NCBI GenBank assembly: GCA_000934455.1
Contig: KN884386.1
Coordinates: 28,814-56,604 of the forward strand
Direction of reading: 5' to 3'
Length of the DNA: 27,791 nucleotides
DNA from: Apostichopus parvimensis
Taxonomy: Eukaryota; Echinodermata; Holothuroidea; Aspidochirotida; Stichopodidae
In this document: positions 22,266 to 27,791 of the stretch, piece by piece
How the letters are laid out: every line of letters starts with the position of its first letter
Numbering within the stretch: the first letter of the stretch is position 1
Notes under the pieces: model-generated
Seen by the model: only the letters and a program-made list of their open reading frames with translations
Database searches by the model: none
Told to the model about the DNA's origin: nothing
Made by a program: the position numbers and the translations under genes

Positions 22266-24575
22266 ACACTCGTCTTGGATTCTTATGTATCTCAATAAAT
22301 GGACTTGAAATTCTTAAAACTGTTAGTTTACCAGACACTTTTACTAATAATCAAATGCAAAAAGCCAATTTCAAAAAGTGTCCACATTTTTCAAGACTTT
22401 TCTTTCATTACTTAAAATAAATAAATCCTAGTAGTCAAGCTAATCAACTGCATTCTTTATAGATTTTGGTTTTGCTAAGTTAGAAGAGAATAAAAAAGAA
22501 AAAATGATCACAAGCCTCTCAAATAGCTGTAGAGAAAAGCTTAAGAAAACTTTAGTCATCACTTACAAGAGATGCTCTCCAAGGTTAAGAAAAATAGTTC
22601 TGAAGAACTTATAAACCCCACAGCCAAGCCAACCAAAGTTGGCTTATATATGAGAGAAAATTGGACATATGAACAATTTGATACTACTAAACTTAAAAGA
22701 AATTCTATGTTGAACCTGGAAGATATCCTGAAAATTCATGGATTTCATTGGATGTGTGATGTTAGGGACCCCAATTCCAAACACCAGAAGGGGGGAGGAT
22801 AAGATGGAGCTTTTCATCATAATCTTTCTGCCCAATGATACCATAATACTCTGCTTTTCAACACACAGACGAACATTTCACTGGGTGTGTGACATTACAC
22901 AGATACCCTGACACCAGATTGGGGGGGGGGGGAGGGGGATGTGGATTGGGATTTTTTCCCCTTACAATTTCTTGGTCCCTCAAACCTGAAACCTGTCTCA
23001 GGTCTGTGTGATAGTGTGAATGAAAAGTAGATATGATTCACATAGGCCCCATGTCATTACAAATCTTGCCTGTTGAAGGGACTTAGACATTTGGTTCTTC
23101 TTGAATGCTACTGCTTCATGGAGAGCAACGACTTCCCAAATTTTGTGCTAAGAATTCTTGACAGATGTCAATATGAAAATTATGCAGAAAATGGTCACTT
23201 TTGTTTGTTTTGGATAAAATGGAATCAATACGGTCAATAATCTCGATTCAGTTCTGTTAGTCATTTCCATTCTGCTCTTATTACTTTCTTATATTTTCTT
23301 TTATCAATATCCTTTTCTATCTTCCTTTCTTCTTCCTGTAAGTATGCAGAGTTAATATTGCTTTTAAGTGCCAAGAAGGTTGATTGATTCTATGTGAGAT
23401 TTTAAGCACAATTAATGGCTTCGTTTGGTCAATTTTTTCTCTTTCAGAGAGGTTTAGCGATTGTTTACTTCCTTTATGTCAAGGAGGATGGAATCACGAC
23501 CTTGGTCATTTTTTTTTTTTTTTTGGTGCTATATATATATGAGAAGGAAAAAGAAAAGAAAAAAAAACCTCATGGAATTGTTCAAGGCCACAAATTGTCA
23601 CAGAATATGACTTTCCATTTTGATTATGTTTTTGGGGTTTGGGCATTAAAATAATGACCAATTGTTTTGGGCATCTTTTGTTTAGACCTTCCATGAACCA
23701 AACAAACAGGAGACTTGTGTAAGTTTGATGACATAAAATCAACAGTTTAAAGGTCTAAAAAATGTTTAAATGTTGATTCCTGGCTGAAGTCTACAGAAAC
23801 CTATGGGATGGTAATGGCAAGTCTGTGTGTGTGAGTGTGTGTGTATATGTATGTTAATGTGACTTGAAATGTGCATAGTGGGCAAAACTTCATGCTTGGG
23901 ATGTGGATCCAACTTATTGAGTACCAAAATCAATATTGCTTTTCTTGTTTGGTGGAGAACGAATGTCATGTGAAGTCAACAGAGGTAAAATTCTTTAAAA
24001 AAAAAATTAAAAAAATATGAGTCAAGCTCAAAAGTCAAGCTTGTGTGATTTTTCTTTTATGTGGTGTTTGGATCCAACATATTGAGTACAAGAAATCAAT
24101 TGCTTACTGTAGTGGCATTCAATTTCAGAGAAAGTAAACCTTGGATGATTCTTAGTTGCTGATCCCCCGCCCTCCTCCCCCTCCTCCTCCCCTCCTCCTC
24201 CCCTCCTTGTTTTCTTGTTTCTTTCTCCTTACTTGTTTAGGTTTCTTAAGGTAACCAGAACATATTGTCTTCTTTGTAGCTTCCTCTCTGGTTCCCTTTT
24301 TGTTTCAGTGACTGATTTATGCTTTCTGGATATCTCTTATACATGCTATGTTTTCTAAATATTACATAATTAGTATACTCTTGTATTCTTACCATGGTAG
24401 GTGTATCAATTGATATAAAGCAGTAACAAAACAAAACGTTCTACATGATACTTCATAATGCATGAATTAATATGATACAAATTTAACCAAAGCTTTACTT
24501 CTGCATGATATATCACCACTAAAAACCATACATGTTGTGTATGATACGTGGTTTTGAACCATGTAGGCCAATGTC
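22266..24575. other. non-coding stretch with diverged duplications and simple repeats
   Basis: Two related segments, near 22742-22800 and 22877-22940, both contain TTCAyTGGrTGTGTGA and then CACCAGA followed by a G run. A second pair near 23906 and 24071 shares GGATCCAACwTATTGAGTAC. Simple tracts include poly-T at 23508-23524, (GT)n at 23820-23848 and CCT-rich sequence at 24166-24206. A plus frame at 22572-22802 has no identifiable domain. Confidence 0.5.
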
Positions 24576-24615
24576 CATACATAATTGTGCATGATGAATA
24601 GTTAACTATGCTGTA

Positions 24616-24840
24616 TTATACAACACCTAATTATATTCCGGCCATTTGATTGGTCAATTGCTCGTCGATTGCATGCAAAATCCGCTCTATTGCACGCTAT
24701 GAAATAGAACCATGCGTTATACTTTTTTGATAGCACTTTTTGCAATGGTAAGAGAGCAGAGAAGCCTGTCTGTTCAAAACAATCTGTTGCATGAGTGCAT
24801 TTTACATCCAATTATATCCAAATTTGAAGGTGTTGTATAA
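24616..24840. mobile_element. 225-bp MITE-like element with 13-bp perfect TIRs
   Basis: TTATACAACACCT at 24616-24628 is exactly inverted at 24828-24840. The interior contains no transposase frame. The element is immediately adjacent to, and may be part of, the foldback structure at 24842-24998. No unambiguous target duplication was found. Confidence 0.6.
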
Positions 24841-24841
24841 A

Positions 24842-24998
24842 ACAAATAATGAATGGCTTCCATTCGTGCAATAGTGCAAATATTTCATTCGTTGAAAGAT
24901 GTAATTTGTTCCATTCAACTCGGCTGCGCCTTGTTGAATGGAACATTCCATCTTTCAACTCATGAAATATTTGCACTCATAACCATTCATTATTTGTA
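24842..24998. repeat. large foldback hairpin, arms of about 65-78 bases
   Basis: The left arm 24842-24919 (ACAAATAATGAATGG ... GTTCCATTCAAC) pairs with the right arm 24933-24998 around the GC-rich loop TCGGCTGCGCCTT. Shared inner blocks are GTGCAAATATTTCAT and GTTGAAAGATG. The left arm carries about 11 extra bases. CATACATAATTGTG(C/T)ATG occurs in the same orientation outside both ends (about 24577 and 25007), bracketing MITE and hairpin together. Confidence 0.85.
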
Positions 24999-25024
24999 TA
25001 ATGTTTCATACATAATTGTGTATG

Positions 25025-25515
25025 TGCTATAATATTCAATACTTGCTTCTGGTCATCAGTGCTGCCATCCTCATTGAGATATTGAAATGTCTATAATTCA
25101 AGGTTCTGCTACGTCTGTGCATAAACCAAGTTAAAACATTCCACAAGGTAGTTTTGGCAACTTTTAGCAATTTTTAAGTATGCTAAAGTCAGGGGCTGCC
25201 AATACTGACGACCTGCAACTGATTATTATCCATCCAAGATCACATCTTGAAGAATATACTTGAAGGGATTCACTCTACATCAAATAGCTAAAGGACATCC
25301 TAGCTTTGGCATACCGTTAAAACATCAATTATTTCCACCACGATAACACTTTTCATAATCAATACCTGAAAAATCAAATTTTCTAAGTCTGCATCTCCAG
25401 TTTCATTCAATTTAAAACTTCAAGAATTCCGAAAGAATCTGGTAATAATATCAAGGATGGAGAGAGAGGACTTTTGTGTTTACTTATCACACCTGACTGG
25501 ATATCAAGTCTCTTT
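25025..25515. other. non-coding stretch, nothing recognised
   Basis: AT-rich, with no coding frame or repeat that I can support. Confidence 0.4.
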
Positions 25516-25652
25516 CAAGATCATGTAGACCAAATCGGCAGTATACAGACAACCAAACATAGAACAAATAGACCAAATCAGCAGTATACAGACAACCAAA
25601 TATAGATCATGTAGAACAAATCGGCAGTATACAGACAACCAAATATAAATCA
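25516..25652. repeat. 43-bp tandem repeat, three copies
   Basis: CAAATCGGCAGTATACAGAC followed by AACCAAAYATA recurs at 25531, 25574 and 25617, with the variable linker GATCATGTAGA(C/A). Confidence 0.9.
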
Positions 25653-25845
25653 AAGTTCCGTAAGCAACAAAAAATGCAGGTCAAACTAACAGAGAAATTA
25701 CGCAGAACGGTTGACAAATCGCATCTGCTCTGTTTATCTTTTCAATCATGGAGTGTGATTGTCTCCAGGTAACAATTACCATTGTGCCTGATTATACAAA
25801 GACCTGCCCAAGTTTGAATACAAGATTATAAGGTGGAGGCAGGGC

Positions 25846-25908
25846 CGGGGGGGGGGGGGGGTAAGGGTGAGGGGAGGAGAGGAGAGGAGAGGAGAGGAGA
25901 GGAAGGAA
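25846..25908. repeat. poly-G and (GGAGA)n purine tract
   Basis: A run of about 14 G is followed by GTAAGGGTGAGGGG and then about six GGAGA units. The tract is strand-asymmetric, with strong potential for G-quadruplex or triplex structure. Confidence 0.9.
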
Positions 25909-26931
25909 GTTTCAGTAGCAAAAGAAACAAATTGCTTTAAAGTTGCATTTTGCACTGAATTCTCTATATGACAGCACTATACTCGTAGAGGGAAAGTTTA
26001 AGCTTGAAAATATCTGTTATTTTAGAAACAAAATATTCCACCCCTCTAGTTGGTTGGCCCAGATCCACGATGCTAGGTCCTCTTCTACTGCATGAACCCT
26101 CCTGCAACTTTCAGAACACTCCTTGGTCTATTAACAATTAATGCTCAATAGGCTTGATGCATAGTTCTAGTTATTTTCACAAGTTCAAGACAATGAATAG
26201 CAAACATTCTACAAAGTGTGACTGGTTTCATTTCATATTCACCTCACACATCTCTTTTATCCTTCTTTTTTTTCTTCTTCCTTTTAGATATCATCAGAGT
26301 CAAACTCACAGCACATCAAGCATCGGTACTTTACAATAATATGAATAACGATTGAACTTATTCAAGACACAACCCCCCCCCCCTCCTCCAATAAAATCAA
26401 GGCCAGAGGATGTAAAGAGACCTTGACGCATCGGACAATCTACACCTACTTGAGATGGTCCTCAACAAAACACTTCCAGTGTCTGATTGATCTTTGTGGA
26501 ATAAATTGTGGGAAGAAAGTCAAATAACTACTGCCTCTCAGAGGGACTATATAGAGGACATTACACTGACCAGAATAGATGCTGAATGACTCTCAAAATA
26601 AACATTGTTTAGGATTGGAAATCAGTTTGTTGACAACTGACAAAAGCAGAGCTGAATAAAATATGTGAAAATATGTTGATGAGTCCAATCAAAGTAAAAT
26701 ATTAGACAATTTTTCATTTGTTTTATTGTTTATTTTATTGTTTTATTCCTTGTTTCATTGCTTAGTTGAAGGATCTCTTGTAATGCTTGTGATTCACAAA
26801 AGCCCTAACATTTTTATTTTGTACTGAAATTGATACAGAGACTTGCCGTTGATTCGTGGGACACTTCAAAGAATTGAATAACTTAACGAAATAAAAAGGT
26901 TCAGTTTTATGGTGATGCGAGGGATCACATC
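25909..26931. other. non-coding stretch, upstream flank of the GPCR
   Basis: AT-rich, with a C run at 26371-26382 and a T-rich patch near 26720-26750. No TATA box or splice acceptor could be assigned with confidence. An in-frame TAA at 26879-26881 precedes the GPCR start. Confidence 0.4.
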
Positions 26932-27791
26932 ATGAACGGCACCATCTTTGAAACGATTCAGTACCCGCACCGTTTGTGCATGTACCTGACCATTGTTGAC
27001 CACCCAAAAGATGCTAGACAGATCCTGCACATATCACTATGGCTGAGCCTGATTGGTGTTGGTTACTGTACCAATGGTCTTTTCCTCCTCACCATCTTTA
27101 AGAGTCTCACGCTGAGGAGGAGCGTTATGAACCGTCTCCTCTGTGTCCTCTCCATCATTGACATCTTCATCTTAACCAATGAACTGGTTTACATCCTTTA
27201 CCCTTTCTTCAACGCTGGCATCTCATGGAAGAAAGCCTTTGGAAACCCACTCGTTGTGGGGCCTGTCTGGTTTTACTCTCTTTGTGAACATTTCTCAGAG
27301 GGTGTGCTCATAGTCATTGCATACGAGAGATTTCGAGCAATCTGCTACCCGTTCACAAACCTACGAAAGGGTTCCTTTTTGGTTAAATCTGTCGGTCTGG
27401 TGGTGGTTGTGTCTATCCTCTTCACAGGGGGATATGCTTATATGTTTTATTTTGGGGACAGCCAGGCTCTGGCTGTGTTTTTACTTGTTTTGCTGGTGGG
27501 TCCTTCTCTCATACCATTTCTCATTAGTGCCATACTGTACTCCTGTGTGATTTATGCAATGTACAAATCAGCCAGGGACACGGTGAGCACCAGCAAAGAA
27601 CACAACAAGAAAAGTAAAAGGAACCGAAGACAGGTCATTATCGTCCTCTTTGCTAACACCTTCATCTACTTTGCCCTAAACGGACTACGGAAATATTTCG
27701 ACACTCGACTTGCTCAAGCATTCACAGAGAACAGTCAGCAGAATCCAGGACATGACCAATTTGACTTCATCGAAGGAGCCTGGCACTGGGC
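26932..27791 (+). CDS. divergent rhodopsin-like GPCR, partial (runs off window)
   Basis: Open for 286 codons from ATG 26932 (A at -3, in-frame TAA 17 codons upstream) with no intron, running off the right edge. A short N-terminus begins MNGT (N-glycosylation site at Asn2). Hydrophobic helices lie at about 33-56 (Asn48 in the 1.50 position), 67-93 (LSIID with Asp77), 108-134, 149-174, 179-211 (Pro195 and Tyr203 at the 5.50/5.58 spacing) and 233-252. A basic third loop contains KKSKRNRR. TM3 ends YERF at 131-134 in place of DRY. The usual Cys at the top of TM3, Trp in TM4 and CWxP in TM6 are not seen. TM7 and the tail lie beyond the window. A plasma-membrane receptor is inferred. The ligand cannot be told. 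This looks like a lineage-specific orphan receptor, possibly from a local expansion. Confidence 0.85.
   Translation, partial: MNGTIFETIQYPHRLCMYLTIVDHPKDARQILHISLWLSLIGVGYCTNGLFLLTIFKSLTLRRSVMNRLLCVLSIIDIFILTNELVYILYPFFNAGISWKKAFGNPLVVGPVWFYSLCEHFSEGVLIVIAYERFRAICYPFTNLRKGSFLVKSVGLVVVVSILFTGGYAYMFYFGDSQALAVFLLVLLVGPSLIPFLISAILYSCVIYAMYKSARDTVSTSKEHNKKSKRNRRQVIIVLFANTFIYFALNGLRKYFDTRLAQAFTENSQQNPGHDQFDFIEGAWHW

Noticed and set aside
22572-22802. 76-codon plus-strand ORF
   Set aside because: Part of a diverged local duplication that ends in a G run. No domain or splice evidence.
27317-27550. 77-codon plus-strand ORF rich in Trp and Leu
   Set aside because: It is an out-of-frame shadow of the GPCR reading frame that starts at 26932.

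Overview
This is an AT-rich, intron- and repeat-laden window of animal nuclear DNA. Split EGF exons with GT/AG borders, LINE remains, minisatellites, long G/C homopolymers and short inverted-repeat elements all point to a eukaryote. The mix of LINE types, the hAT-like element ending in GGCGCGTAGCC, and the gene families suggest a marine invertebrate deuterostome, perhaps an echinoderm. That placement is inference. There is no sign of bacterial gene organisation, and most short ORFs here are chance or repeat-derived.

Layout. (1) 1-1226: mostly non-coding, with one weak candidate exon on the plus strand (660-755) and a complete 311-bp hAT-like MITE flanked by an 8-bp target duplication. (2) 2014-3180: a 54-bp minisatellite of about 22 copies. 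(3) 3554-15064, minus strand: the 3' half of a secreted or extracellular protein gene. Five exons are visible, and all splice phases agree: EGF (14969-15064), EGF (14484-14588), EGF (7302-7407), an EMI-like exon (6511-6627), then a last exon (3734-3794) with a stop and a downstream AATAAA. Together they give about 160 residues. The introns hold a LINE 3' tail, a 55-bp minisatellite whose unit contains a perfect hairpin, a probable solo LTR with a 4-bp target duplication, a 20-bp minisatellite of about 31 copies, and an 830-base assembly gap that could hide exons. (4) 15518-17370: a decayed L2/CR1-type LINE on the plus strand. (5) 17371-20070: non-coding, with a G-quadruplex-type tract and a 97-bp duplication. 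(6) 20075-21400: a second, different decayed LINE missing its catalytic centre. (7) 21400-26880: non-coding with tandem duplications, G-rich tracts and a composite of a MITE and a large foldback hairpin. (8) 26932 to the end, plus strand: an intronless 5' part of a divergent rhodopsin-like GPCR that runs off the window after TM6.

The two real genes (EGF/EMI-like on minus, GPCR on plus) have no evident functional link and are separated by about 12 kb. The most interesting point is the EMI-like module, which sits at the C-terminus after EGF repeats rather than at the N-terminus. It stops at the position where the family normally has the second cysteine of a Cys-Cys pair, beside a 67-bp tandem duplication.
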